Shown here: positions 18,111 to 28,127 of the stretch, one piece after another
Position numbering within the stretch: position 1 is the first letter of the stretch
How the letters are laid out: each line of letters starts with the position of its first letter
DNA from: Asticcacaulis sp. EMRT-3
GTDB taxonomy: Bacteria; Pseudomonadota; Alphaproteobacteria; Caulobacterales; Caulobacteraceae
Direction: 5' to 3'
Length of the DNA: 64,000 nt
Assembly (NCBI RefSeq): GCF_030027245.1
Contig: NZ_JASERT010000001.1
Span: forward strand, 827,001-891,000
Made by a program: the position numbers and the translations under genes
Notes under the pieces: generated by a model
What the model was told of the DNA's origin: nothing
Database searches by the model: none
What the model saw: the letters and a program-made list of their open reading frames with translations, nothing else

Positions 18111-19448
18111 ATGAAAGAACAGGCCGCGCATTTTATTCGCCTCAGCCGCAGGCTGATTGATTACCGCATGATCTGGCGGTGGCACTTCTATGCCGGCCTG
18201 TTCTGCATACCCTTTATCGTCGTTCTCTGCCTCACCGGCCCGATCTACCTGTTCAAACCGCAGATTGAGGCGGCGATAGATGCGAAATACGATCATCTGG
18301 CCTTTTCAGGCGCGCCTGCCTCAGCGCAGAGTCAGGTGGCGGCAGCCCTAAAGGCGGTGCCAGGATCGACCTTTGCCGCCATCGAGGTGCGCCCCGACCT
18401 CCATGACGCGGCGCGCATCACCGTGGTGCGGCACGCCGAGAAAATCCGCGTCTATGTCCATCCGAAAACTTTGCAGATATTGAAACAGGTGCCTGAAAAC
18501 GCGCGCTTTATCGAGATTGTGAAAGATATTCACGGTGAGCTGTTCGCGGGCCGCTTTGGCCAGATCATCGTCGAACTGGCCGCCTCATGGGCCATTGTCA
18601 TGATCCTGACCGGCCTTTATCTGGGCTGGCCGCGCGATCTTAAGGGCGTGGCCGGACTTTTGTATCCGCGCCTCAAACTGGGCAAACGCATCTTCTGGCG
18701 CGACATCCACGCCGTCACCGGCCTTTATATATCGATGCTGGTGCTGTTCTTGCTGCTGAGCGGTTTGCCGTGGACCTATGTGTGGGGCAGCGAATTGAAA
18801 GCCATCCGCAATATGGGCCATCCCGCCGCCGCCGCGGGCTGGAGCCTTGGCCGCGCCGATGAGAAAAAGACCTTGCAGGCCGAGCGTTTCGTAGCGCCGG
18901 ACATGTCGCGTCTCGATAATCTTCTCGATATGTCGCGCGGACTCGATATAGCCGCACCGGCGATTCTCAGTCCGCCGGACAAGGGCGGCCATCTCTGGAA
19001 ACTGTCGTCGGACAATGGCAATCGCCCGCAGCGCGTCACCATGATGATCGACCCCGCCATGCTGGAGGTCATCAGCCGCAGCGATTTCCGCAACAAGCCG
19101 CTGATCGACAGGATCATAGGGGTCACCACGGCGGCGCACGAAGGCCAGTTGTTCGGCCCGTTCAATCAGGCGCTGGGTGTTATCACCGCGCTGGGCCTGC
19201 TGACCCTGTGCGCCAGCGCCATGATCATGTGGTGGCAGAGGCGACCCGAAGGCAGGCTGGGCGCGCCCATGCTCATGCCCGAACAGAAACTGGGGCCGGG
19301 TCTGGCCGTGATCATCATCGCTCTGGGCATTTTTCTGCCGGTTTTCGGCATCAGCCTGATCGTGATCGGCCTGCTGGAATGGGGAGCCCTGCGCCACATT
19401 CCGCAAGCCCGTCAATGGCTTGGCCTGAAGGTCACCGCATCAGTGTGA
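18111..19448 (+). CDS. PepSY-associated transmembrane protein
   Basis: A 445-residue inner-membrane protein of the PepSY_TM family. Five hydrophobic spans are visible: about 24-48 (starting WHFYAGLFCIP), 147-168, 200-221, 355-374 and 396-423, with a large periplasmic PepSY-containing loop between the first two. Members are usually encoded beside siderophore or metal TonB receptors and include ferric-chelate reductases, so it probably acts downstream of the receptor at 15.8-18.0 kb. A GGGG lies close ahead of the ATG. It overlaps the convergent DUF6496 gene by 9 bases. Confidence 0.9.
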   Translation: MKEQAAHFIRLSRRLIDYRMIWRWHFYAGLFCIPFIVVLCLTGPIYLFKPQIEAAIDAKYDHLAFSGAPASAQSQVAAALKAVPGSTFAAIEVRPDLHDAARITVVRHAEKIRVYVHPKTLQILKQVPENARFIEIVKDIHGELFAGRFGQIIVELAASWAIVMILTGLYLGWPRDLKGVAGLLYPRLKLGKRIFWRDIHAVTGLYISMLVLFLLLSGLPWTYVWGSELKAIRNMGHPAAAAGWSLGRADEKKTLQAERFVAPDMSRLDNLLDMSRGLDIAAPAILSPPDKGGHLWKLSSDNGNRPQRVTMMIDPAMLEVISRSDFRNKPLIDRIIGVTTAAHEGQLFGPFNQALGVITALGLLTLCASAMIMWWQRRPEGRLGAPMLMPEQKLGPGLAVIIIALGIFLPVFGISLIVIGLLEWGALRHIPQARQWLGLKVTASV

Positions 19449-19700
19449 GTGGTGCATGTGGCCTTCCTTTTCCTGCCGGGCCGTCTTGCCGTGGCGCTCC
19501 TTGGACGTGGTGTGGGCGTAAGCGCGCCTGTTGTCGGGCTTGCTTTCCTGATTGGTCGTGCCGGATTCGTGCATACCAATGGCCACGGCCTGCTTGCGGC
19601 TTTTGACCTTTTTGCCGGTGCCGGTTTCCAGTTCGCCATGCTTGTACTCGTGCATGACGCGCTCCATCGTATCCTTTTGGCCGGAAGATTCCTTAGGCAT
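19440..19700 (-). CDS. DUF6496-like small basic protein
   Basis: An 86-residue, highly charged, His/Lys-rich protein starting at ATG 19700 with AGGAG upstream. It contains the family core VMHEYKHGELETGTGKKVKS-RKQAVAIGMHESG (about 15-48) and ends HMHHSH. This family is small, without a known function and common in alphaproteobacteria; the KKVKSRKQA segment recalls nucleic-acid-binding tails. It overlaps the PepSY gene tail to tail. Expression and function are unknown. Confidence 0.8.
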   Translation of the reverse strand: MPKESSGQKDTMERVMHEYKHGELETGTGKKVKSRKQAVAIGMHESGTTNQESKPDNRRAYAHTTSKERHGKTARQEKEGHMHHSH

Positions 19701-19765
19701 ATGATCGCTCCTGTGAATGGCCCCACCCCGCCATGAACGCCCATTCACCGTAAAATCGCCATGCG

Positions 19766-19799
19766 AAAAAGCCGCCCCGCTGATAACGGGACGGCTTTT
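19766..19799 (-). terminator. Bidirectional terminator downstream of lpdA
   Basis: AAAAGCCGCCCCG pairs with CGGGACGGCTTTT around CTGATAA, with one mismatch. On the minus strand it is followed by a T-rich run and lies 25 bases past the lpdA stop. It can also act for the plus strand. Confidence 0.85.
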
Positions 19800-19823
19800 A
19801 AAGTTTGTTTGCAAACGGCAAGT

Positions 19824-21233
19824 TTACAGATTGATCATCCGGCCATCGGCGTCGAGCGACGCTTCGAGGATGGCTTCCGACATGGTGGGGTGCGGGAACA
19901 CCGTACCTTGCAGGTCTTCTTCGGTGGCTTCCATCGTAATGGCCAGACAGAAACCCTGGATCATTTCGGTGACATTGGCACCGATCATGTGCGCGCCCAG
20001 CAGAGCGCCCGTCTTCTTGTCGAAGATGACCTTGACGAAACCGCCCGATTCACCGGCGGCAATCGCCTTGCCATTGGCCTTGAACGGGAAGCGGCCGATC
20101 TTGACATCAAGCCCCTTCTCCTTCGCGCCCTGTTCGGTGATGCCGACCGAAGCCACTTCCGGCGTGGCGTAGGTGCAGCCCGGAATCGGCGGATTGAGGT
20201 TGCTCAGTTTCTTGCCCGCCATATAATCGACGGCGTGGATCGCTTCGTGTGACGCCTTGTGCGCCAGCCAGGGCGGGCCAGCACAATCGCCGATGGCATA
20301 GAGCCCCTTCACATTGGTCTTGCCGTGGCTGTCGTTTTTGACGTGGCCGCGATCCATCTCAACGCCAAGCTTATCAAGGCCGATGCCGTCCGTATTGGCG
20401 ACGATGCCGACCGCAACGATGCAGCCTTCGGCGGTCAGAACCTCGGTCTTGCCGTTCAGTTCCACCGAAACTGAGACGCTGTCCTTGCTCTTTTCGACCT
20501 TGGTGACCTTGGCCCCAACGCGGAACTTCAGGCCACGCTTCTCGAACGCCTTGTGCGCCTCAGCCGAGACTTCCTTGTCTTCCACCGGCAGGATGCGGTC
20601 GAGCGCCTCGATAACCGTAACATCGGCACCGAGCGAACGGTAGAAGCTGGCAAACTCGATGCCGATAGCGCCCGAACCGATCACGACCAGCGATTTCGGC
20701 ATACGGTTGGGTGTCAGGGCGTTGCGATAGGTCCAAATACGGTCGCCATCGGAAACCGCGCCAATGGCCGGGATTTCACGCGCCCGTGCCCCGACCGCCA
20801 GCATGACGTTTTTCGCCTCAACCACCTGTTCGCCGCCCTTATTGAGCTTGACGGTGACCTTGGGCGCGGGTGCATCTTTTGGGCCCGGCGACAGGGTGGC
20901 GAAGCCCTCGATCACGTCGATCTTGTTCTTCTTCATCAGATAGCCGACGCCGCCATTGAGCTGCTTGGCCACGGCGCGCGAACGCGCCACCACTTTTTCA
21001 AAGTCAAAGCTGGGCTTTTCGCCGCTCAGGCCGTAATCGCCGAGATGGTTGATCTTATCGAACACCTCCGCCGATTTGAGCAGGGCCTTGGTGGGGATAC
21101 AGCCCCAGTTCAGGCAGATGCCGCCGAGCAATTCGCGCTCGACAATGGCGACCTTCATGCCGTTTTGCGCGGCGCGGATAGCGCCTTCGTAACCGCCAGG
21201 GCCCGAACCGATCACAACGAGATCATAAGTCAT
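19824..21233 (-). CDS. lpdA: Dihydrolipoyl dehydrogenase (E3)
   Basis: FAD flavoprotein that reoxidises dihydrolipoamide in 2-oxoacid dehydrogenase complexes; 469 residues. The FAD loop is GSGPGGYEGAI, the redox pair is C40/C45 (GGICLNWGCIP), the NAD loop is VIGSGAIGIEFA, and the C-terminal active-site histidine is in HPTMSE. It is the last gene of the pdhA-pdhB-pdhC-lpdA operon, 14 bases after pdhC, and is followed by a terminator. Confidence 0.98.
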   Translation of the reverse strand: MTYDLVVIGSGPGGYEGAIRAAQNGMKVAIVERELLGGICLNWGCIPTKALLKSAEVFDKINHLGDYGLSGEKPSFDFEKVVARSRAVAKQLNGGVGYLMKKNKIDVIEGFATLSPGPKDAPAPKVTVKLNKGGEQVVEAKNVMLAVGARAREIPAIGAVSDGDRIWTYRNALTPNRMPKSLVVIGSGAIGIEFASFYRSLGADVTVIEALDRILPVEDKEVSAEAHKAFEKRGLKFRVGAKVTKVEKSKDSVSVSVELNGKTEVLTAEGCIVAVGIVANTDGIGLDKLGVEMDRGHVKNDSHGKTNVKGLYAIGDCAGPPWLAHKASHEAIHAVDYMAGKKLSNLNPPIPGCTYATPEVASVGITEQGAKEKGLDVKIGRFPFKANGKAIAAGESGGFVKVIFDKKTGALLGAHMIGANVTEMIQGFCLAITMEATEEDLQGTVFPHPTMSEAILEASLDADGRMINL

Positions 21234-21247
21234 GTTGAATCAGCTCC

Positions 21248-22516
21248 TTAAGCCAACATTTTAATAGGGTCTTCGATCAACGGCTTGAAAGCGCTGATAA
21301 ATTTGGCGCCAATGGAGCCATCGACCACGCGGTGATCGCAGGTCAGGGTCACTGACATGACGGTGGCCACGGCCAGTTGACCGCCCTTGACCACGGCGCG
21401 CGGTTCACCCGCCCCCACCGACATGATGCAGCCCTGCGGCTCATTCAGGATCGAGGTGAAGGTCTTGATGCCGAACATGCCGAGATTGGACACCGAGAAG
21501 GTGCCGCCCTGGAATTCTTCCGGCTTCAGCTTGCGGTCACGCGCGCGTTGCGCCAAATCCTTCATCTCGGTCGAGATTTCGGCCAGAGATTTGCTTTCCG
21601 CCTTGCGCACGATCGGGGTGATCAGGCCGCCATCAATGGCCACGGCCACGGCGATGTCGGCATGGTGGTGCATGGCAATGCCTTCGGGCGTGTAGGAGGC
21701 GTTCGCTTCCGGCACGGCCTTGAGCGCCAGGGCTACCGCCTTGATGATCATGTCATTGACCGACACTTTCACGCCGCGCGATTCGAGCGCCGTATTGATC
21801 TTCGAGCGCGCCGCCAGCAGGCTGTCGAGTTCGATGTCAACGGTCAGCGGGAAGTGGGGGATGTCGCGGAACGATTCGGTCATGCGGCGGGCAATGACCT
21901 TGCGCATCCCGTCGAGCGGCACGAGATCGTAGGAACCGGCGGGAATACCCATCTGTTCCAGCGATTGCACCTTACGCGGTTCAGCAGCGCCCGCAACCGC
22001 CGGGGCGGCCTTTGTGCCACCCGAAGCCATACTGGCCTCGATGTCGCGCTTGATAATGCGGCCATGCGGGCCGGTGCCCTTGATCGACTTGAGGTCAAGC
22101 TTGTTGATCTCGGCCAGACGGCGGGCCAGAGGCGAAGCAGCGACGCGCGCACCGGAGGCAGCGGCGGGCGCAGTCGATGCCGAAGCCACCACAGGCGCGG
22201 CCTTGGCCTCGGCTTCCTTCTTGGGTTCGGCGGTCGCTTCGGCGACGGCCTTGGGGGCTGGCGCAGGCGCGGCCCCGCCCTCACCCCTCAGGCGGGCGAT
22301 GGGCGCATTAACCTTCACGCCCTCAGTGCCGGCGGGGACGAGGATTTCCTCGATCACGCCTTCATCAACGGCCTCGACCTCCATCGTGGCCTTGTCGGTT
22401 TCGATCTCGGCAATCACGTCACCAGCATTGACGGTATCGCCCACCTTGACGTGCCATTTGGCGAGAATGCCCTCCTCCATCGTAGGAGACAGGGCCGGCA
22501 TCAGAATATCGGTCAT
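21248..22516 (-). CDS. pdhC: Dihydrolipoamide acetyltransferase (PDH E2)
   Basis: Transfers acetyl groups from lipoyl arms to CoA; 422 residues. It has one N-terminal lipoyl domain (1-78, lipoyl lysine in [10 protein letters not shown]), an Ala/Pro/Lys linker, a peripheral-subunit-binding domain (about 125-165, [16 protein letters not shown]), a second linker and a catalytic domain ending with [10 protein letters not shown]. Its opening residues [16 protein letters not shown] are identical to those of pdhB, so one of the lipoyl domains arose by duplication. It is spaced 12 bases from pdhB. Confidence 0.98.
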   Translation of the reverse strand: MTDILMPALSPTMEEGILAKWHVKVGDTVNAGDVIAEIETDKATMEVEAVDEGVIEEILVPAGTEGVKVNAPIARLRGEGGAAPAPAPKAVAEATAEPKKEAEAKAAPVVASASTAPAAASGARVAASPLARRLAEINKLDLKSIKGTGPHGRIIKRDIEASMASGGTKAAPAVAGAAEPRKVQSLEQMGIPAGSYDLVPLDGMRKVIARRMTESFRDIPHFPLTVDIELDSLLAARSKINTALESRGVKVSVNDMIIKAVALALKAVPEANASYTPEGIAMHHHADIAVAVAIDGGLITPIVRKAESKSLAEISTEMKDLAQRARDRKLKPEEFQGGTFSVSNLGMFGIKTFTSILNEPQGCIMSVGAGEPRAVVKGGQLAVATVMSVTLTCDHRVVDGSIGAKFISAFKPLIEDPIKMLA

Positions 22517-22528
22517 GCGTGCTGCTCC

Positions 22529-23875
22529 TTAACGGTAGGTGACGGCCTTGACGGCGGCGACGATCTTTTCGACGCTGGGCACGGTCAGGGCTTCGAGGTT
22601 GGCGGCATAGGGCATGGGCACATCTTCCTGATGGACGCGCAAGGGCGGCGCATCGAGATCGTCAAAGGCCAGTTCGGTGACCTTGGCGGCCACTTCGGCC
22701 CCGACGCCCATTGGCCCCCAGCCTTCTTCGACGGTGACAAGACGGTTGGTCTTCTTCACCGAGGCGACGATGGTGTCCATGTCGAGCGGGCGGATGGTGC
22801 GCAGATTGACCACTTCGGCGTCGATGCCTTCGGCAGCCAACAGTTCGGCGGCCTTGAGGGCGAAGCCGACCATGCGCGAATGGGCGGTGATCGTAACGTC
22901 TTTACCCTCGCGCTGGATCTTGGCCTTGCCAATCGGCAGGACGAAATCCTCAATCTGCGGCAGGTCGAATTCCAGCCCGTACATCATCTCGTGTTCGAGG
23001 AAGACGATGGGGTTGGGGTCGCGGATGGCGGCCTTCAGCAGGCCCTTGGCGTCGGCAGCGTCATAAGGCGCAATCACCTTCAGGCCCGGCACATTGGCGT
23101 ACCAGGATGAGTAATCCTGGCTGTGCTGGGCGGCCACGCGGGCGGCAGCGCCGTTCGGGCCACGGAAGACGATGGACGACTTGATCTGACCGCCCGACAT
23201 ATAAAGCGTCTTGGCCGACGAATTGATGATGTGGTCAATCGCCTGCATAGCGAAATTGAACGTCATGAACTCGATGATGGGCTTGAGGCCCGCCATAGCC
23301 GCGCCCGCGCCGATACCGGCAAAGCCCATTTCGGTGATCGGCGTATCGATCACGCGGCGCTCGCCAAATTCCTGCAACAGATCGCGCGACACCTTATAAG
23401 CGCCCTGATACTGGGCCACTTCTTCGCCCATCAGGAACACTTTTTCATCGCGGCGCATTTCTTCGGCCATCGCATCGCGCAGGGCGTCGCGCACCGTGAT
23501 TTTCACGGTCGGCGTGCCTTCAGGGATATCGGGGTCAGATTGCGGCTTGGAGACCGGCGCAGCAGCGGCGGGCGCAGGCGCGGCTTCGGACTTGGCTTCA
23601 GGCGCGGCGGCTGCCGGTGCCGAAGCTGGCGCAGACGCACCGCCTTCGAGACGGGCAATCGGCGTATTGACCTTGACGCCTTCGGTGCCGGCCTCGACGA
23701 GGATGGCCTCGACCTTGCCTTCATCGACGGCTTCGACTTCCATCGTCGCCTTGTCGGTTTCGATTTCGGCGATCACCTGACCGGCAGAGACTTCATCACC
23801 TGCCTTGATCAGCCATTTGGAAAGTGTGCCTTCCTCCATCGTCGGGGAAAGCGCGGGCATAAGAATATCGGTCAT
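22529..23875 (-). CDS. pdhB: Pyruvate dehydrogenase E1 beta subunit with lipoyl domain
   Basis: 448 residues: an N-terminal lipoyl domain (1-78; [10 protein letters not shown]), an Ala/Pro-rich linker (about 85-120), then the transketolase-like beta subunit (about 125-448; [20 protein letters not shown] and [13 protein letters not shown]). E1-beta with its own lipoyl domain is a known alphaproteobacterial arrangement. It forms the E1 heterotetramer with PdhA. It lies 17 bases after pdhA and 12 before pdhC. Confidence 0.98.
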   Translation of the reverse strand: MTDILMPALSPTMEEGTLSKWLIKAGDEVSAGQVIAEIETDKATMEVEAVDEGKVEAILVEAGTEGVKVNTPIARLEGGASAPASAPAAAAPEAKSEAAPAPAAAAPVSKPQSDPDIPEGTPTVKITVRDALRDAMAEEMRRDEKVFLMGEEVAQYQGAYKVSRDLLQEFGERRVIDTPITEMGFAGIGAGAAMAGLKPIIEFMTFNFAMQAIDHIINSSAKTLYMSGGQIKSSIVFRGPNGAAARVAAQHSQDYSSWYANVPGLKVIAPYDAADAKGLLKAAIRDPNPIVFLEHEMMYGLEFDLPQIEDFVLPIGKAKIQREGKDVTITAHSRMVGFALKAAELLAAEGIDAEVVNLRTIRPLDMDTIVASVKKTNRLVTVEEGWGPMGVGAEVAAKVTELAFDDLDAPPLRVHQEDVPMPYAANLEALTVPSVEKIVAAVKAVTYR

Positions 23876-23892
23876 GGAATGTGCGCCCTGAA

Positions 23893-24927
23893 TTAAGCTT
23901 CGAGATAAACGTCGGTGTACAGTTCGGACGGATCGGGTTCCGGGCTCGTCTGTGCGAACTCAACCGCCGCCATCACGATGGTTTTGATCTCGTTATCGAG
24001 CGTCTTGATCTCGTCTTCGGACACGCCTGCCTGTTGCAGCATGGTCTTGATGTGGTCGATCGGGTCGCGCGTCGTCTTGACCTCGTCCACCTCTTCCTTG
24101 GAACGGTATTTCGCCGGATCGGACATCGAGTGGCCGCGATAGCGATAGGTTTTCATCTCAAGGATATAGGGGCCCTTGCCGGAGCGGGCGTGTTCGGCGG
24201 CCTTTTCGGCGGCGGCCTTGACGGCGAAGACATCCATGCCATCGACCGTTTCGCCCGGAATGCCGAACGAAGCGCCGCGTTCGGCCAGATTGACCGTGGC
24301 CGAGGCGCGGGCCAGCGACGTGCCCATCGCGTATTCGTTGTTTTCGATCACATACACGACCGGCAGCTTCCAGAGCTGGGCCATGTTGAAGCTTTCATAG
24401 ACCTGGCCCTGATTGGCCGCGCCATCGCCGAAATAGGTGAAGGAGACATTGCCGTTCTGCTTATAGTGATCGGCGAAGGCCAGGCCCGTGCCAAGCGATA
24501 CCTGCGCGCCGACGATACCGTGGCCACCGAAGAAACCGGCCTCGACGTCGAACATGTGCATCGAACCGCCCTTGCCCTTCGACGAACCACCCGAACGCCC
24601 GGTCAGTTCGGCCATGACTTCCTTGGGATCCATGCCTGCGGCCAGCATGTGGCCGTGGTCGCGGTAGCCGGTAATGACCTGATCGCCTTTTTTGGCGGCG
24701 GCATACATGCCAACAGCGACGGCTTCCTGACCGATATAGAGGTGGCAGAAACCACCGATCAGTCCCATGCCGTAGAGCTGTCCGGCGCGTTCCTCGAAGC
24801 GACGGATCTGCACCATTTCGCGGTAATAATGCAGCAAATCTTCTTTCGAGACATTGCGTCGGGCGTTGTCGCCGGTCTTCCCGCCTTGCGGGCTGGCCTT
24901 TGTATCGGTCTGGGCGGCACGCGCCAT
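23893..24927 (-). CDS. pdhA: Pyruvate dehydrogenase E1 alpha subunit
   Basis: Thiamine-diphosphate-dependent decarboxylating subunit, 344 residues. The TPP motif is [17 protein letters not shown], with the closing asparagine in IENNEYAMG. The conserved loop [16 protein letters not shown] lies near residue 275. The start is ATG 24927: the upstream GTG 24933 is part of the Shine-Dalgarno AGGAGGTG, leaving a normal 5-base spacing. It is the first gene of the pdh operon and is preceded by three hairpins in the ftsB-pdhA gap. Confidence 0.97.
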   Translation of the reverse strand: MARAAQTDTKASPQGGKTGDNARRNVSKEDLLHYYREMVQIRRFEERAGQLYGMGLIGGFCHLYIGQEAVAVGMYAAAKKGDQVITGYRDHGHMLAAGMDPKEVMAELTGRSGGSSKGKGGSMHMFDVEAGFFGGHGIVGAQVSLGTGLAFADHYKQNGNVSFTYFGDGAANQGQVYESFNMAQLWKLPVVYVIENNEYAMGTSLARASATVNLAERGASFGIPGETVDGMDVFAVKAAAEKAAEHARSGKGPYILEMKTYRYRGHSMSDPAKYRSKEEVDEVKTTRDPIDHIKTMLQQAGVSEDEIKTLDNEIKTIVMAAVEFAQTSPEPDPSELYTDVYLEA

Positions 24928-24988
24928 GGACACCTCCTACAGTAGAACATTACACGGCCCTCATTGAATAAGAAGGCCTGAATTTCAT

Positions 24989-25080
24989 GCGCGCTGATGC
25001 GCGCTTATTACGGAATCGCTGTGCGCATTTGCGCACATGCCAGCGAAGGCTGCTTTCCTTTAGGAGAGGAGCGCCTTCGC
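24989..25080. repeat. Cluster of three hairpins between ftsB and pdhA
   Basis: Three perfect inverted repeats follow one another: GCGCGC-TGAT-GCGCGC (24989-25004), TGTGCGCA-TT-TGCGCACA (25020-25037) and GCGAAGGC...GCCTTCGC with a 22-base loop (25043-25080) that itself holds TCCT/AGGA. They lie in the pdhA leader or the ftsB trailer on the minus strand. No T-run accompanies them, so they are not simple terminators. Confidence 0.7.
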
Positions 25081-25099
25081 GTAAAGGGCTAAAGACAGG

Positions 25100-25414
25100 T
25101 CAGGAACCGGCGTTTGGCGCCGCCGGCAGGCGAATGACATAGGCGTTGGGCTCGGCAAGCCCCAGCAGGACGCGCGCGCGCTCCTGTAACAAATCTTTAG
25201 AAAGATGGTCTATGCGCAGATATTTAGCACGCGCTTCAAGATCCGTACGCTCCGCCGTCAGGTTTGCAAGCTGCTGCTCCTTGACAACAAGCTCACGATC
25301 ACGTTGTTCCTGAGAAAAAAATCCTTTATTGCCAGTCAAATACTGAACACATACATAGGACAGAACAAGCGTTATTAAGGCGGTGGGAATATAAGGCCTC
25401 AACCTGAAAAACAC
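25100..25414 (-). CDS. ftsB: FtsB/DivIC-type septum formation initiator
   Basis: A 104-residue bitopic membrane protein of the divisome. One transmembrane segment (about 9-27, YIPTALITLVLSYVCVQYL) is followed by a coiled coil (about 35-75, QEQRDRELVVKEQQLANLTA). This is the layout of FtsB, which bridges FtsL and FtsQ and activates septal wall synthesis. It sits just upstream of the pdh operon, as in many alphaproteobacteria. The 259-base gap to pyrG (25415-25673) contains no gene I can support; eno, commonly found there, is missing. Confidence 0.88.
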   Translation of the reverse strand: MFFRLRPYIPTALITLVLSYVCVQYLTGNKGFFSQEQRDRELVVKEQQLANLTAERTDLEARAKYLRIDHLSKDLLQERARVLLGLAEPNAYVIRLPAAPNAGS

Positions 25415-25673
25415 GACTTAAAGACCCTTCTGTAACGATGCAATCCCGAACCCGATTTTGCCGCCCGCGCAGTTAACATAGTGTTACTGAACATGTCGGA
25501 GAGCGCGAAAGAATTTATCGAAACAATCCGTCGTTTCAGCCGCTGCATCACGCCGTTTTTATCTTTATTGTCAAAAAGTGAGCAAGTCCATCGCATCTCC
25601 CTATGCGCGTCGTCAAAATGATAACGCTAACAAAGGAATGCGCTGCTTTCCGGCGGCCATCCTGAGTCGTGTT

Positions 25674-27308
25674 TCAGAAAAGGCGGCTCTTCACCTTGGC
25701 GGCCGCCACGAAGCTGGAAAACAGCGGATGCGGCGCAAACGGACGGCTCTTCAGTTCCGGGTGGTACTGCACACCGATAAACCACGGATGATCATCGCGT
25801 TCGACGATTTCCGGCAACAGGCCATCAGGCGACATGCCGGAGAATTTCAGGCCCACCGTTTCCAGCCGCGCGATATAGTCACGATTGACTTCATAGCGGT
25901 GGCGATGGCGTTCGTTAATATCGGTTGTGCCGTAGATTTCGGCCACTTTCGAACCCTCTCGCAGGCGCGCATCGAAGGCACCGAGCCGCATGGTACCGCC
26001 TAAGTTCCCACCCGCCGCGCGCTGGGTCAGTTCGTTGCCGCTCAGCCATTCGGTCATCAGCCCTACAACCGGTTCGGAGGTGTGGCCAAACTCGGTGGAG
26101 GAAGCCTCCTTGATTTCGGCCATGTGGCGCGCCGCTTCCAGCACCGCCATCTGCATACCGAAGCAGATGCCGAAATAGGGAATCTCATGTTCACGGGCGA
26201 AACGCGCCGCGTCGATCTTACCCTGTGCGCCGCGCTCGCCGAAACCGCCCGGCACGAGAATAGCGTGGACGTTTTCGAGGCGCTGACGCACCAGATCGGG
26301 CTCGCCTTCAAACGTTTCCGATTCAACCCAGTCGATATTGACGCGGACATTATTAGCCATGCCACCATGATACAGCGCCTCGATCAGCGACTTGTAGGCG
26401 TCCTTGAGCACCGTGTATTTGCCGACGATGGCAATCGATACTTCGCCGTCGGGATACTGGTAGCGCTGGGTAATGTCTTTCCACATCGACAGGTCGGGTT
26501 CGGGCGCGTCCTCGATGCCAAAAACGCTCAGCACTTCCGTATCCAGACCCTGCCGGTGGTAATCGAGCGGCACGGCATAGATGTTTTCTGAATCCATCGC
26601 CTGTATGACGGCGGTTTCGCGCACATTACAGAACAGCCCGATCTTGCGGCGTTCTTCAGGCGGTATCTCCTGCTCGCAGCGGCACAGCAGGATGTCGGGC
26701 TGGATGCCGATCGAGCGCAGTTCCTTAACCGAGTGCTGGGTCGGCTTGGTCTTCATCTCGCCGGCGGTCTTGACGAAGGGCAGCAGGGTCAGGTGGATGA
26801 AGCAGGCCTGACGGCGCGGCAGTTCCTGACCGAGTTGGCGGATGGCCTCGAAAAAGGGCAGACCCTCGATGTCGCCGACCGTGCCGCCGATTTCGACAAG
26901 GATAAAATCGGCGTCGCCCTGATCGGACACGACGAACGACTTGATCTGGTCGGTGACGTGCGGCACCACCTGCACGGTGGCGCCCAGATAATCGCCGCGC
27001 CGTTCTTTTTCGATGATGTTGGAATAGATGCGGCCGGTGGTAATATTGTCGGTCTTGCGCGCATTGACGCCGGTAAAGCGCTCATAGTGGCCGAGGTCGA
27101 GATCGGTTTCGGCACCATCGTCGGTGACGAAAACCTCGCCGTGCTGATAGGGGCTCATCGTGCCGGGATCGACGTTCAGATAAGGGTCGAGCTTGCGCAG
27201 GCGCACCTTGAAGCCACGCGCCTGAAGCAGGGCTCCCAGCGCCGCCGAAGCCAACCCCTTGCCGAGCGAGGACACCACCCCGCCAGTGATAAAGACAAAA
27301 CGCGCCAT
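25674..27308 (-). CDS. pyrG: CTP synthase
   Basis: Aminates UTP to CTP using glutamine; 544 residues from ATG 27308 ([10 protein letters not shown]), the family start. An ATG at 27320 would add four residues and has a Shine-Dalgarno too close. The synthetase domain covers about 1-267 ([29 protein letters not shown]), and the class I glutamine amidotransferase domain about 290-544, with the nucleophile in [11 protein letters not shown] and the His/Glu pair in VQYHPEL. It is transcribed after secG, with a hairpin between the two. Confidence 0.97.
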   Translation of the reverse strand: MARFVFITGGVVSSLGKGLASAALGALLQARGFKVRLRKLDPYLNVDPGTMSPYQHGEVFVTDDGAETDLDLGHYERFTGVNARKTDNITTGRIYSNIIEKERRGDYLGATVQVVPHVTDQIKSFVVSDQGDADFILVEIGGTVGDIEGLPFFEAIRQLGQELPRRQACFIHLTLLPFVKTAGEMKTKPTQHSVKELRSIGIQPDILLCRCEQEIPPEERRKIGLFCNVRETAVIQAMDSENIYAVPLDYHRQGLDTEVLSVFGIEDAPEPDLSMWKDITQRYQYPDGEVSIAIVGKYTVLKDAYKSLIEALYHGGMANNVRVNIDWVESETFEGEPDLVRQRLENVHAILVPGGFGERGAQGKIDAARFAREHEIPYFGICFGMQMAVLEAARHMAEIKEASSTEFGHTSEPVVGLMTEWLSGNELTQRAAGGNLGGTMRLGAFDARLREGSKVAEIYGTTDINERHRHRYEVNRDYIARLETVGLKFSGMSPDGLLPEIVERDDHPWFIGVQYHPELKSRPFAPHPLFSSFVAAAKVKSRLF

Positions 27309-27352
27309 ATCCGATGTCATCCTGGAATGAGCTAGACTAATATCAAAAGCAA

Positions 27353-27378
27353 CCCATGAGGTACACTAACCTCATGGG
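27353..27378. repeat. Perfect hairpin between secG and pyrG
   Basis: CCCATGAGGT-ACACTA-ACCTCATGGG is a 10-bp perfect stem. On the minus strand it is followed by TTGCTTTT, which makes it a weak terminator or attenuator ahead of pyrG. Confidence 0.6.
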
Positions 27379-27406
27379 CTGAAATAAACGGAATTTCAAA
27401 CTGCGC

Positions 27407-27988
27407 TTAGCGCGCGGCGGAAGAACTGGCGGCGGACGATGCCGGGGCCTTCGACGCATTAGCCGTATGAGCGGCGCTGGACGAAGATTCCCAGATCGCA
27501 TTCTTGGCGGCTTCAACCTGCTTTTGTGAAGACTTGACCTGCGGCAAAACAACCGGCGGCGGCAGGGCGCTCAGCCCGCCCGTGACCGGCTTCGACGCAG
27601 GCTGGTTGGCGGCTTGCGGCTGCACCGGTGCGCCGGTCGGCAGGTCGTTCAGCGACGGCATGGAGGCGCTGGAAGAGGCCGCTGCGGCCGCTTGCGGCGC
27701 GGTGGAGGGTGTCAGGGTCAGGCCGGACGTATCGACCTGATCGACCGCCGAGCTGACGCGGTTATGTATATTGCCAACAATGGTGAGGCCAATGCAGTTG
27801 GCGAAGAACAGAAAGGCCAGAATGCCGGTGGCGCGGGTCAGCAGATTACCGGCACCGCGCGCCGACATGAAACCGCCGCCACCGCCGCCCATGCCCAGCG
27901 CTCCGCCTTCGGATTGCTGGATAAGAATCAAGCCACCCATGGCGAGGCAGATGATGATCTGGGCAGTGAGCAGGATACCAAAAAGCAT
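27407..27988 (-). CDS. secG: Preprotein translocase subunit SecG with long C-terminal tail
   Basis: Accessory subunit of SecYEG, 193 residues. Two transmembrane helices (about 3-24 and 55-74) flank the glycine-rich loop ALGMGGGGGGFMSARG typical of SecG. The remaining residues (about 85-193) form a low-complexity Ala/Ser/Pro/Gln tail, making the protein more than twice the length of the E. coli form. Such tails occur in alphaproteobacterial SecG, but this one is long. The gene lies between tpiA and pyrG on the same strand. Confidence 0.92.
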   Translation of the reverse strand: MLFGILLTAQIIICLAMGGLILIQQSEGGALGMGGGGGGFMSARGAGNLLTRATGILAFLFFANCIGLTIVGNIHNRVSSAVDQVDTSGLTLTPSTAPQAAAAASSSASMPSLNDLPTGAPVQPQAANQPASKPVTGGLSALPPPVVLPQVKSSQKQVEAAKNAIWESSSSAAHTANASKAPASSAASSSAAR

Positions 27989-28127
27989 GTCAGGTCTTTA
28001 TATTGCATTCAAAAGTCGCTCGCCCTTAGCATCCCTCATGGCGCTTGGCCATAGGTGATGTGAAGGGGCATTACAGATTTATGGCGCGGGCAGAGGTTTG
28101 CAACCAGCCCGAAAAAGAAATTTACGC

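Noticed and set aside
25473..25487. Possible CtrA site TTAA-N7-TTAC upstream of ftsB
   Set aside because: The second half-site is imperfect and a single near-match is expected by chance in AT-richer intergenic DNA.
25399..25596. 65-codon minus-strand frame upstream of ftsB
   Set aside because: It overlaps the ftsB start, has no recognisable domain or ribosome site, and reads like non-coding sequence.
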